From Candidatus Nitrosopumilus sp. (GTDB lineage: Archaea > Thermoproteota > Nitrososphaeria > Nitrososphaerales > Nitrosopumilaceae): DNA of 64,000 nt. Position 1 is the stretch's first letter; every line of letters begins with the position of its first letter. A model generated the notes under the pieces. The model saw only the letters and a program-made list of their open reading frames with translations. It did no database searches and was not told where the DNA came from. Both the position numbers and the translations under genes were made by a program. Positions 14,780 to 22,519 of the stretch are shown here, piece by piece. The stretch lies in NCBI GenBank assembly GCA_013215285.1, contig JABSRD010000007.1, positions 54,972-118,971 of the forward strand, written 5' to 3'.

Positions 14780-15082
14780 ATTCGTCAGATTTTATAACTA
14801 ACGACATCAATAACTATTAGAAATTTTACTATTTAATACTTTGTACAAATTATTTCAAGATAATTATCAAAAAAATGTAATTTTTAAAACATTGATTAAG
14901 AGATTACAAAAATATATTTTCAATAAAAATAATAGATCTTTGTTAATTGGTTAGATTGGAAATATACTGAATACCATTCGATCTAATTTTGAATGATTAA
15001 AGCGGTTTGACATTCAAAATGGATTGCTGATACCAATTAACAATACAAACTCTTTTTTGATCAGTTTTAGATTCAAAAGATA
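14780..15082. other. AT-rich intergenic region
   Basis: Beyond the RNA candidate I see no gene. The DNA is strongly AT-rich with several A- and T-runs and should contain the promoter of the gene at 15083. Confidence 0.5.
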
Positions 15083-15343
15083 ATGGGAAAAACCATATTC
15101 ATTAAGGAAATAATCACGATTTTAAAAGAGCCAAGACTATGCCCCACTTGTAAGAAAGAAGACAGACTAGAGCAGGCCACTATCAGAGAGGGGAGATCTA
15201 ATGGTAGAACAATGTTGTGTTCTCGCTGTGAGGCATTAATAGTAATTACAAATCACAATCTCAAAGAAGTGGAATTATCATCAATGAAAGATGATACAAT
15301 AATGCTAAAAGAACCACATTTGATTAGAAAAGTGACATACTAG
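15083..15343 (+). CDS. Small zinc-ribbon-like protein, 86 aa
   Basis: Two cysteine pairs, LCPTCKKE (near residue 20) and LCSRCEAL (near residue 46), separated by about 25 residues, suggest a single zinc ribbon. The rest is short strands and polar segments. No partner domain is recognised. It is a single gene flanked by long AT-rich spacers, in the duplicated region. Confidence 0.7.
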   Translation: MGKTIFIKEIITILKEPRLCPTCKKEDRLEQATIREGRSNGRTMLCSRCEALIVITNHNLKEVELSSMKDDTIMLKEPHLIRKVTY

Positions 15344-15455
15344 TCATTAGATTTTCCCAGTAATTCCTGAATTACATAATTTTGAACATTTACAATTTCT
15401 CAGTTGTATCTGTTGAGAAAATCAAAGGCAAGTTTGCATTCGTGCCAAAAGTTTA

Positions 15456-15479
15456 GAGGGAACTTTCCCTCTTTTTTTT
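15456..15479 (+). terminator. GAGGGA/TCCCTC hairpin with eight T
   Basis: The stem 15456-15461 / 15466-15471 has a four-base loop and is followed by eight T and gatcaagttaag. The same arrangement recurs at 16163-16199, so this is one of a duplicated pair. Just upstream is a gene-end-like fragment (GKFAFVPKV then TAG). Confidence 0.7.
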
Positions 15480-15553
15480 GATCAAGTTAAGTAAAACAAT
15501 CACGTACATTTGGACATTAAGTTATATACATAATTTAAAAAATATTGATCAAT

Positions 15554-15925
15554 ATGTACAATTTTAAAGAAATAGAATCAGAAAAATACATTTCACTTGA
15601 AACATATAGAAAAAATAATCAGGCAGTCAAAACTCCTGTTTTGTTTGTCATTAAAGATAATTTGATTTATGTTGTAACTGGAGATAAAACAGGCAAAATA
15701 AAACGTCTTAGAAATAATTTACAGGTTAAGTTTGCATTATGTACAATTAAAGGAAAAGTTACAGGAGAATTGGTATCAGGAACTGCTAAAATCTTAACAT
15801 AAGAAGAAACCAAAGAGGTAGTAAAATGGAGAGGCAAAAAGTATGGGTTTTTCTGGAAAATTGTATCGCGTTTAGATAGAAAAAAAGGCAAGTTTGCTGC
15901 ATTCTCAATTAAAATAATAGAATAG
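15554..15925 (+). pseudogene. PPOX-family F420 enzyme gene interrupted by an in-frame TAA
   Basis: The first 82 codons match the short PPOX family with LETYRKNNQAVKTPVLFVI, GDKTGKIKRLRNN and an IKGKVTGELVSGTAKIL strand. A TAA at 15800-15802 ends the frame. The same frame then continues without another stop for 40 codons, EETKEVVKWRGKKYGF to GKFAAFSIKIIE, which is the expected C-terminal strand-helix-strand. So one nonsense change appears to split an otherwise complete 124-codon gene. Start is the ATG at 15554; a TTG lies nine bases upstream. The small membrane gene follows 9 bases later. A sequencing error is possible. Confidence 0.75.
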
Positions 15926-15934
15926 GAAAGAATT

Positions 15935-16153
15935 ATGATAACAACTTCAAACATAGTACTTTTGATAATATTTGTTATTGGTGTAATATTAACCGCAATA
16001 GGCATTTCGATGACATTTTCAGATATAATCGATGATGTTGCCAATCATTCGATAACACCACACTTGTTACCTTTGATAATTGGAATAGTTCTGATAGGAG
16101 TTTCAGCTAGTTTTGGAATACTTAGAATTAAAAAAGTGACCAAGCTTACCTAA
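15935..16153 (+). CDS. Small two-helix membrane protein, copy 2
   Basis: The 72-aa product is the near-identical partner of the protein at 9694-9909: the two hydrophobic helices and the DDVANHSITPHLLPLI linker are the same, and only the first few residues and the tail (ILRIKKVTKLT) differ. It follows the interrupted PPOX gene by 9 bases and ends just before a hairpin terminator. The 38-aa basic protein that precedes copy 1 is absent here. Function unknown. Confidence 0.8.
   Translation: MITTSNIVLLIIFVIGVILTAIGISMTFSDIIDDVANHSITPHLLPLIIGIVLIGVSASFGILRIKKVTKLT
15946..16117 (+). repeat. 172-bp inverted repeat, copy 2
   Basis: Reverse complement of 9727-9898 with one mismatch. See copy 1. The sharp edges and near identity, including third codon positions, point to a recent duplication or gene conversion. 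Confidence 0.95.
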
Positions 16154-16162
16154 TGATATCTT

Positions 16163-16185
16163 AGGGGAATTTTTCCTCTTTTTTT
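16163..16185 (+). terminator. AGGGGAA/TTCCTCT hairpin with T-run
   Basis: Seven pairs including one G-T (16163-16169 with 16173-16179) and a T-run to 16185, followed by gatcaagcttaag. It resembles the terminator at 15456, including the flanking gatcaag, and ends the copy 2 transcript. Confidence 0.7.
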
Positions 16186-16221
16186 GATCAAGCTTAAGTT
16201 CCTAGAAAATTTACTATTGTA

Positions 16222-16446
16222 TTGAATAAACGGCGTATAGGGGTAGCTTTGATAATTATTTCAGCCATCATTGGAATTATTATTGTAAGCTTGGATAGTT
16301 TTCCAGAAAAGGCAATTATGCCACTTTTAGTAATTAGTGGTATTGTTTTTGTCAGTGGTATTGTTCTGCTAAATTACAAAGCAAAACATTCCAAACGGGA
16401 TAAAGGTAATTTCAGAAGAACAAACACCAGGTCTTGGGGTGTTTAA
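16222..16446 (+). CDS. Small two-helix membrane protein, 74 aa
   Basis: Two hydrophobic helices (about residues 6-23 and 31-50) are followed by a strongly basic tail (KAKHSKRDKGNFRRTN). The start is TTG at 16222, as no in-frame ATG lies nearby. Architecture resembles the 71/72-aa copies but the sequence differs. No family is recognised. Confidence 0.6.
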   Translation: MNKRRIGVALIIISAIIGIIIVSLDSFPEKAIMPLLVISGIVFVSGIVLLNYKAKHSKRDKGNFRRTNTRSWGV

Positions 16447-16449
16447 TTT

Positions 16450-16557
16450 TCAGGGTCGATAATCTATAAAATTAATTACTCCGGTAAATTCAAGTGCGAC
16501 AAAAATTACAACAACAATTAACCCCATAACGCTTGAAACAGTAAAAACTTTTTTCAT
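16450..16557 (-). CDS. Tiny membrane protein, 35 aa
   Basis: An ATG frame of 35 codons begins MKKVFTVSSVMGLIVVVIFV and ends FIDYRP. It is one hydrophobic helix after a KK start, so a secreted or anchored micropeptide is possible. It is upstream of nothing on its own strand. Coding status rests on the well-formed signal-like sequence and good start. Confidence 0.45.
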   Translation of the reverse strand: MKKVFTVSSVMGLIVVVIFVALEFTGVINFIDYRP

Positions 16558-16581
16558 TCTTTTTCCTCTTTTTTTATTAAA

Positions 16582-16944
16582 TTATTTTTTAGTGTAGGGT
16601 TTTTTCTTTTCTAGAGGTTTTGAGTGTCGGTATTTTGATACTCTCTTTTTATCTCTGGCTTCCTTGTTATCTGGTGGTTGTCGTGTAGATAGTGACCCTG
16701 TTTTATCTTCTAAAAGCATTGCAATTATGCAAGGTCTAATGTACCTAGAAATTTCCCAATCCTTAAGATTTGCCACCTTACACTCTTCTTTTATTATAAG
16801 TCCTGCAAGACCCTTACTCCATATGTGGCGTTTAAGATCATACACCTCAAGGATTTTTCCATGTTTTGTGATCTTAATTGCCCCATGACATCTTTGAACT
16901 ACTTGAATTGCAGTTTTTTTGTAAATTTTCTCAAAATTTACCAT
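16582..16944 (-). CDS. Hypothetical basic protein, 120 aa
   Basis: I start at the ATG at 16944 (MVNFEKIYKKTAIQVVQ). An upstream in-frame Met gives 7 more residues. The middle shows strand-rich segments (GAIKITKHGKILEVYDL, GLAGLIIKEECKVANL), and the tail from residue 95 is lysine/arginine-rich and probably disordered. No family is recognised. Confidence 0.6.
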   Translation of the reverse strand: MVNFEKIYKKTAIQVVQRCHGAIKITKHGKILEVYDLKRHIWSKGLAGLIIKEECKVANLKDWEISRYIRPCIIAMLLEDKTGSLSTRQPPDNKEARDKKRVSKYRHSKPLEKKKPYTKK

Positions 16945-17074
16945 ACTACAAGAATATAGAATCATATCAAAAAGGTTCTGATTTGTAAAATAGAATAATA
17001 ATATACCATGTATTTAGAATTATGATTGCTGATGATTAATCGAATTAACTAAGCTATAACTGATTGTTGATGAA

Positions 17075-17100
17075 ATTGCCGAATTATGAAGCACGATTAA
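17075..17100 (+). repeat. 26-bp dispersed repeat, copy 2
   Basis: Matches 10532-10557 with one mismatch (gcacgattaa against gcatgattaa), and is preceded by ttgatgaa in both. It abuts the stop codon of the minus-strand gene at 17097. Confidence 0.85.
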
Positions 17101-17489
17101 AATTTCTGTTCAGATACATTAACTGTCATAGATAATGGCGGAGACAAAGCATCAGGATTATCAATTCCCTCCCAAACAAATATCTGAATATGAAAAACTC
17201 CGGATTCAGTTGGAATCCAGGATTGAGTTGGAGAAAATGTTTGTCTAGGAGATAGTGAGCCAGTCAACCAAGATAATGAAATTACAACGCCATCATTATT
17301 TTTTACTTGTGTAATGTATGCAAAATTTTGCTGGACATCTTGATTATTAGAAATATCAGTCATAATCATTATCTGTTCATCAACTACCAAAATTTTTTCA
17401 TCAGAGATAATTTGTGTAGTTACAGGCTCAGCAAACACAGTGCCCATACCAATAACACTCAACAACACTAAAAATACTAGAATTTTCAT
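17097..17489 (-). CDS. Secreted beta-sandwich protein, 130 aa
   Basis: A clear signal peptide (MKILVFLVLLSVIGMGTVFA) is followed by a beta-rich domain: DEQIMIMTDISNNQDVQQNF, then YITQVKNNDGVVISLSWLTG, SLSPRQTFSPTQSW, and a final FHIQIFVWEGIDNPDALSPP. The protein at 42018-42446 is a paralog with the same order of motifs. It probably sits at the cell surface or in the pseudo-periplasm as an Ig-like or FN3-like unit. Function unknown. Confidence 0.75.
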   Translation of the reverse strand: MKILVFLVLLSVIGMGTVFAEPVTTQIISDEKILVVDEQIMIMTDISNNQDVQQNFAYITQVKNNDGVVISLSWLTGSLSPRQTFSPTQSWIPTESGVFHIQIFVWEGIDNPDALSPPLSMTVNVSEQKF

Positions 17490-17525
17490 AACTAGTATTA
17501 GTAAGTCAAATATTTAATCTATTTA

Positions 17526-17717
17526 ATGGGAGAACTTCCTAAAAATTTTCCAGAATATTCAATAATGTACAAGACATTATTTAAAAAAATTAAAGAATTG
17601 GAAAAAGAGAATAAATCAACTGAAACAAAGTTAAAAATCAAAAATTATCAAACAGAATTAGATAAAATAAAAAAATGTTTCCAGATGGATTTTTTGATAT
17701 GGAAAATTAATTCTTAA
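17526..17717 (+). CDS. Small coiled-coil protein, 63 aa
   Basis: The product is hydrophilic and lysine/glutamate-rich, with heptad-like KIKELEKENKSTETKLKIKN. It starts with ATG 36 bases after the divergent secreted-protein gene. No family is recognised. Confidence 0.55.
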   Translation: MGELPKNFPEYSIMYKTLFKKIKELEKENKSTETKLKIKNYQTELDKIKKCFQMDFLIWKINS

Positions 17718-17774
17718 ATTAAATTTTAATTAGAATAAATTCATATATAAAAAATAAATTCACATACAGTAAAT

Positions 17775-18212
17775 CTATGCTTCCATACTTTTTTTGAGTA
17801 AATTCTTTCTAACAAGAATTGGAATATTGTAAAATGCTCCTAATGCCATAGCATCAGATGCTCTATAATTTTTCAATACAAGATCTTTTTTACCTGTGAA
17901 ATACAGATTTGCTCTTAACACTTCACCACTTTCATAGATTTTTACTTTAACTAGAATCAATTCATTTTCTTCACAAATTTCTTCAATCATTTTATAGATA
18001 GATGGTGCAGATTCACCTTCAGTTTCACCGAAACTTGAGATATGTCTTGCAACTTCACCAGAAAATGCTCTCATGTGAAATTCTTTTCCATTATCAGCTT
18101 TTAGAACAACCATACCTTCAACAGCGTAAGGGTCAACAAATCCAACATAATCAATTTTCACTGAGTCATAATCAGGCTCTTGTGCTTGATCAATATCCAT
18201 GATATTACGCAT
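17775..18212 (-). CDS. Bifunctional nuclease (BFN / DUF151) family protein
   Basis: The 145-aa protein matches the family with VKIDYVGFVDPYAVEGMVVL, KADNGKEFHMRAFSGEVARHI, APSIYKMIEEICEE, and the RASDAMALGAFYNIPILVRK motif that is most conserved. Plant and bacterial members have DNase and RNase activity; others are linked to stress. Whether the thaumarchaeal protein is an active nuclease is not known. The ATG at 18212 gives MRNIMDI; the internal Met at residue 5 is an alternative. Confidence 0.85.
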   Translation of the reverse strand: MRNIMDIDQAQEPDYDSVKIDYVGFVDPYAVEGMVVLKADNGKEFHMRAFSGEVARHISSFGETEGESAPSIYKMIEEICEENELILVKVKIYESGEVLRANLYFTGKKDLVLKNYRASDAMALGAFYNIPILVRKNLLKKSMEA

Positions 18213-18319
18213 AAACTTCCGACTCAGTGCTTATAAAGATAGCAAATTCTGAGATCAAATTACAAAAAGAACAAAGGTGAATTATTTTTTAACGATCAAA
18301 ACTAACGCGTAACCCCAAA

Positions 18320-18330
18320 TTATTTAAAAT
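18320..18330 (+). promoter_or_regulatory. TATA-like box of the CBS-trkH gene
   Basis: The ttatttaaaat box lies 21-31 bases before the ATG at 18351, matching the spacing for a leaderless archaeal transcript. Confidence 0.5.
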
Positions 18331-18350
18331 CATTAACTGTTGGTAGCTTA

Positions 18351-20168
18351 ATGTCATCAAATCCAGAACGAGCAGTGTCATACGTTCTAAGTAAGTATGT
18401 TACAAAATACATGCAAAAAGATGTGTTGATTCTAAGTATGAATACACAGACTAGAGAGGCAGCTAGAATGTTGCGCCATTATGAAACAGATGACATTATT
18501 GTTACAGATAAAAATAATTTTCCAATTGGAATTGTGACAGATGAAGATATTCTAAGTAAAGTTAGTGATGTTACAGTTTATGCTGAAGCTACAACACTAA
18601 AAGAAGTCATGAGTACCCCGCTCATTACAATTAATGAAAAATCAACATTACAAGACGCATTACATAAAATGAGAGATAACAATATCAGAAAATTACCTAT
18701 ATTATCAAAGAAAAATCAGATTATGGGAATTATCTTTCAGGCAACTATTGCAAATGTCATAAGAAATGCCACTGCAACTGCACCTCGTCTTTTGAGTCCA
18801 CCTGTAAAAGTAATTTTAGGTAATCTTGGATTTGTATTACAATTTGCAGGAGTTTTGTTACTTGTGCCAGCTATTGTTGCAACAGTTTTAGAAGATACTA
18901 CCACTGCAACTGGAATTTATCTCTCGACAGTGTTATTACTAGTGACAGGGTTTTTCTTGAATTCTTATGGTGAAAAATCCAGTCTTAATTTACAACAGGC
19001 ATCAATTTTGGTATTTTTGAGCCTGTTTTTGCTATCATTATTTGGTGCAATTCCATATCTGTATGTATTACCAAGTGATGAAAGTCCAGTGGAATTATTT
19101 GGAAATGCGTTCTTTTCTAGTGCTGCAGGATTTACAACAGGTGGAATATCATTATTTGATGAACCAGAAAAACTTCCTCAGAGTTTCACGTTCTTTCGTA
19201 GTTATACACAACTTGTAGGAGGAATGAGTTTCATTTATCTTGTAATTACAGCATTTTATCCAGAATCAAAATTACAATCTATGAGAGGATTTATTTCAGG
19301 AAGAACACTCCACATGAAAGAATTATTTTCAACTATCACAGTTATCTTTGCAATTTACATCGTAATTGTTGCAATGTTATTGTATTTCATTGGTGAAAGT
19401 GACCACATACTAGATGATTTTTCATTAGCGATGAGTACCATATCAACAGGTGGTTTCGTACCAAATTCTACAATTCTTGATGAATTACTTTGGCAAGAAC
19501 GCGTAATTTTGATGGGAGCAATGATACTTGGAGCATTGCCATTTACATTCCATTATGCATTTGTCAGAAAAAAATTCCTGTCACCAAAGCTTGGGAAAGA
19601 AGTTTTAACATATTTTGCAATTTTGGGTAGTGCGACTATTTTGTTTATAGCAATTAGTGGGTTAGAACCATTACAAAGTGCATTTTATTCAATTTCAGCT
19701 AGTACTACTGCAGGACTTCAACAACAAAGTCTTGCAGGACTTAATTGGGGAGCCCATACAATTTTGATAATTTTGATGTTTATTGGAGGATGTGGGTTTT
19801 CAACTGCAGGCGGTTTTAAAATATTTAGACTGTTCCATTTGAAAAATTGTATGTCACTTTTTAGTAAAGTAAAAAGAGCAAAACTACCAAAACAAGCAAA
19901 AAAAGAATTAATATCAACATTAATCATTCTTGCATTATTCCCAATAATTGCAGCAATTACAGGGGCACATCTTGCAGAAATAGAAGATGTACCATACCAA
20001 GTTGCATTCTTTGAGGCTGTAGGAGTAATTACTACAGGGGGTTTATCAGCAGGAGTAATTGATTTTGATACAGATCCTGCAACAAAAATTATGCTAGGAT
20101 TTTTAATGATATTTGGAAGATTAGAGATAATTGCAATTATCTACATCTTTGTTCCTAGACTCAGTTAG
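18351..20168 (+). CDS. trkH: TrkH-family potassium uptake channel with N-terminal CBS pair
   Basis: Residues about 18-140 are two CBS motifs (YETDDIIVTDKNNFPIGIV; VMSTPLITINEKSTLQDAL), expected to bind adenine nucleotides. From about residue 155 come the membrane segments and four pore loops of TrkH: AAGFTTGG (258-265), ISTGGF, ASTTAGL and ITTGGLSAG. TrkH moves K+ (or Na+) down the electrochemical gradient. Usually a separate TrkA protein binds nucleotides; here the regulatory part is fused at the N-terminus. The ATG at 18351 follows a TATA box. The 605-aa frame is intact. A small gene at 20204 follows. Confidence 0.93.
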   Translation: MSSNPERAVSYVLSKYVTKYMQKDVLILSMNTQTREAARMLRHYETDDIIVTDKNNFPIGIVTDEDILSKVSDVTVYAEATTLKEVMSTPLITINEKSTLQDALHKMRDNNIRKLPILSKKNQIMGIIFQATIANVIRNATATAPRLLSPPVKVILGNLGFVLQFAGVLLLVPAIVATVLEDTTTATGIYLSTVLLLVTGFFLNSYGEKSSLNLQQASILVFLSLFLLSLFGAIPYLYVLPSDESPVELFGNAFFSSAAGFTTGGISLFDEPEKLPQSFTFFRSYTQLVGGMSFIYLVITAFYPESKLQSMRGFISGRTLHMKELFSTITVIFAIYIVIVAMLLYFIGESDHILDDFSLAMSTISTGGFVPNSTILDELLWQERVILMGAMILGALPFTFHYAFVRKKFLSPKLGKEVLTYFAILGSATILFIAISGLEPLQSAFYSISASTTAGLQQQSLAGLNWGAHTILIILMFIGGCGFSTAGGFKIFRLFHLKNCMSLFSKVKRAKLPKQAKKELISTLIILALFPIIAAITGAHLAEIEDVPYQVAFFEAVGVITTGGLSAGVIDFDTDPATKIMLGFLMIFGRLEIIAIIYIFVPRLS

Positions 20169-20203
20169 GATATGATTTAATTTTATAGAAAAAAATCAAA
20201 ATC

Positions 20204-21034
20204 ATGGAAAATCAATCATCTAAAAATATCAATAAAGGAAAAAAATTAATAATTTTGGGATTTTCTACAATTGCAATTCTATTTTTGATTTATTCTAGAT
20301 ATCAAAATCCCGAAGTACTTACACCGGATGCAATTGATTCCATACAAAGAATTGCCTATGGTTTTTACATTACACTTGTTGCATCATTTGGGGTTATAGC
20401 TATTGGCATGTATAGATATCATAAAGGAAAAGTAGAAGGGAATGGAAAGGACCTCTCAACAATAATTGCGTTAACTACATGGAATTTAAAATCACGTAAA
20501 ATCTTTGTTGCCACGTTTATAGCATATGGAATATTTTTTTCACTGGTATCAGGTACTCTAGTATACCAACCAGAAGTTAGTTTTTCATATCATTATGGAG
20601 CAGAAATTCCATCAGGATTCATTGCACCATGTTGTGGAGAACTAGGTTACATGCCAAAAATAATAGTATACTTGACAGATCATGTAGGTTTACAAATAGT
20701 TCCAGTTAATTTAGTATTACAAGTAATTGTTTCATATTTAGTGGGATTAAACACTTCAATTGCAATTAGTGCATATACAATTTCAAAGAAAGGGAGAGGG
20801 TTGAGCTCGATTGGTGCAGCAACAGGTCTATTCATTGCATGTCCAACTTGTGCAGGAACATTTATGTCAATATTTATTGGAACTGCAAGTGGAATAGCAT
20901 TATCAATTGCGTTAACGCAAATGCAAACGCTATTCATTGCAATATCCATTCCAATATTACTTGCAACCCCATACATAATGGCAAAAAAATTACGAAATAC
21001 AGATGGTAGTTGTAAAATAAATCCTACGAAATAA
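20204..21034 (+). CDS. Multi-pass membrane protein with cysteine motifs, 276 aa
   Basis: About six or seven hydrophobic helices are seen. Two cysteine sites stand out: APCCGELGYM in an extracytoplasmic-looking loop and ACPTCAGTF within a helix. CPTC-type motifs in membrane proteins can bind metals or run redox steps. No family is recognised with confidence. It starts 35 bases after the CBS-TrkH gene on the same strand and may be co-transcribed. Its 3' end overlaps the convergent gene at 21024 by 11 bases. Confidence 0.75.
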   Translation: MENQSSKNINKGKKLIILGFSTIAILFLIYSRYQNPEVLTPDAIDSIQRIAYGFYITLVASFGVIAIGMYRYHKGKVEGNGKDLSTIIALTTWNLKSRKIFVATFIAYGIFFSLVSGTLVYQPEVSFSYHYGAEIPSGFIAPCCGELGYMPKIIVYLTDHVGLQIVPVNLVLQVIVSYLVGLNTSIAISAYTISKKGRGLSSIGAATGLFIACPTCAGTFMSIFIGTASGIALSIALTQMQTLFIAISIPILLATPYIMAKKLRNTDGSCKINPTK

Positions 21035-21284
21035 ATTTTTTAACTTCAGGGATTTTGTGGTTCCCTATATCATAACCATCACGTCTTAGATATTTTAGGG
21101 TAAATTTGTAAATTAATTCATCATAATTGACTTGTGTTAATATTTCGGTCCATAGAATTTTTCCATTTTCTTCAATTTGTTTTTTAAAATCAGGATTAAT
21201 AGATTCAGCAGTATCCCTACATTGATCAAAAGTTTTACCATTTTTGTAGGTACGTGTACGTCTATCACAGCTTTCCATAACCAA
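21024..21284 (-). CDS. Hypothetical protein, 86 aa
   Basis: Small soluble protein beginning MVMESCDRRTRTYKNGKTF. It has a predicted helical region (TFDQCRDTAESINPDFKKQI) and a C-terminal YRFTLKYLRRDGYD-type segment. It overlaps the membrane-protein gene tail-to-tail by 11 bases. No family is recognised. The start could be the second Met. Confidence 0.6.
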   Translation of the reverse strand: MVMESCDRRTRTYKNGKTFDQCRDTAESINPDFKKQIEENGKILWTEILTQVNYDELIYKFTLKYLRRDGYDIGNHKIPEVKKFIS

Positions 21285-21357
21285 TTACCTTTGAAATTGT
21301 AAATAAACCTAATTTGTAGCTGCTTCAAACAAATACGGGAAAGTAAAAGTTAAGATT

Positions 21358-21591
21358 ATGGGCATACAATCGGCATCAGAATATGTTGATTTTTTCATCA
21401 ATCTCAACATGGGTCCAAATGTAAGTTTGTTGAGTTTTGTGAATAATGAAAAAATAGTACTAAAACAAAAATTAGAATACAAAAATCTAGAAAAAGAACC
21501 AATTAGAAAAGGAGTAATGATCTTAGAAAAATTAGCAATAGAGATTAATGATGTAGGCGAAAAAACAGTAATTGAAAAATATCAATTGTGA
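21358..21591 (+). CDS. Hypothetical protein, 77 aa
   Basis: Short alpha/beta protein beginning MGIQSASEYVDFFINL. It ends 18 bases before the winged-helix gene at 21610 and is probably in the same unit. No family is recognised. Confidence 0.6.
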   Translation: MGIQSASEYVDFFINLNMGPNVSLLSFVNNEKIVLKQKLEYKNLEKEPIRKGVMILEKLAIEINDVGEKTVIEKYQL

Positions 21592-21609
21592 GTTTCAGGA
21601 GGAAATGTA

Positions 21610-22176
21610 ATGGATAAAAATTCAGATATTATTAAAATAGAAATAATTAGAATTCTTAATGAAAATGGAAAAATTTGTGGAACTGAACTTGCTAAAAGAG
21701 TAATAAAAAAAGTTGGTAATGAAAAAATTGTATACAGAGAAATTAGTGAGTTAGTAGAATCAGGGGAAATAGAGAAAAAAATTCACAGTAGATCACATAT
21801 AGAATATGAATTAATTGATTTGTATGAATCAGTAAATAACCAACTCAAAAATATCTATAAAGAAATTAATATTATTTTTGATGAAATTTCACATTTTGTT
21901 ATCACATCTCAAGAAGAGAAATTTTCATTCCAAGAAAGATTAAGAGGAGTTATTCGCATAATACACATTGTACAATCAACAGATGGTATTATGAAACTAT
22001 TATCAGGTTATCCCACATTCAAAAAAGATAAAATGTTCTCACAAGTGAATAGAAAAATTGATGATTGTTGGCAATCAATAATGGAAATCATTGCACATCA
22101 GCCAGAAGAGAATTTTCTAAATGAAATACTATCAAATTTGAAATTATCACAATTTGATTCAAAAAATGTAAACTAG
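21610..22176 (+). CDS. Winged-helix-like hypothetical protein, 188 aa
   Basis: Residues about 8-65 look like a winged helix: IIKIEIIRILNENGKICGTE, LAKRVIKKV, YREISELVESGEIEKK, then a wing. The rest is a helical region of about 120 residues that could bind ligand or dimerise. This suggests a transcription factor, but no family is certain. An RBS-like ggagga lies 9 bases before the ATG. It overlaps the DUF5615 gene by four bases. Confidence 0.65.
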   Translation: MDKNSDIIKIEIIRILNENGKICGTELAKRVIKKVGNEKIVYREISELVESGEIEKKIHSRSHIEYELIDLYESVNNQLKNIYKEINIIFDEISHFVITSQEEKFSFQERLRGVIRIIHIVQSTDGIMKLLSGYPTFKKDKMFSQVNRKIDDCWQSIMEIIAHQPEENFLNEILSNLKLSQFDSKNVN

Positions 22177-22445
22177 AGTGTTTCTAATTTACTTAGAACA
22201 ATTTTAAAAATTTCATCATTGTCTAACAATACATAAGGAAGACCATTTTCCTGACATGCCTGACCACTTTCTGTGTCACGAGTAACTAAGATCATTTCAT
22301 TTTCTTTAGCATAGTTAATCACAGAGTAATCTGTCCTTAGTTTATGACCATCAGCACGCAATTTTTTAACACTATATGCATCAAAACCTAATTCTTGGAG
22401 TTTTTCATCCCATCCATCATCCATCTCATCAATCAGAATTTTCAT
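22173..22445 (-). CDS. DUF5615 / PIN-like family protein, 90 aa
   Basis: The protein begins MKILIDEMDDGWDEKLQELGF and has KLRTDYSVINYAKENEMILVTRD, the pattern of the DUF5615 branch of the PIN fold, with acidic residues at 6 and in the VTRDTES motif. PIN-like proteins are often toxin nucleases, but no antitoxin-like gene is adjacent on this strand. Role unknown. Confidence 0.8.
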   Translation of the reverse strand: MKILIDEMDDGWDEKLQELGFDAYSVKKLRADGHKLRTDYSVINYAKENEMILVTRDTESGQACQENGLPYVLLDNDEIFKIVLSKLETL

Positions 22446-22519
22446 ATCATTTGACAGTTTAAGTCAGTATTTTAAATTACACACGTGCCTTATTGTAAGT
22501 TAAATTTAGAAATGAATCA

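Noticed and set aside
14691..14785. Possible tRNA downstream of purP
   Set aside because: The fold has three stems but lacks a T-loop TTCRA motif and any anticodon loop of seven bases, so it is listed only as an RNA candidate.
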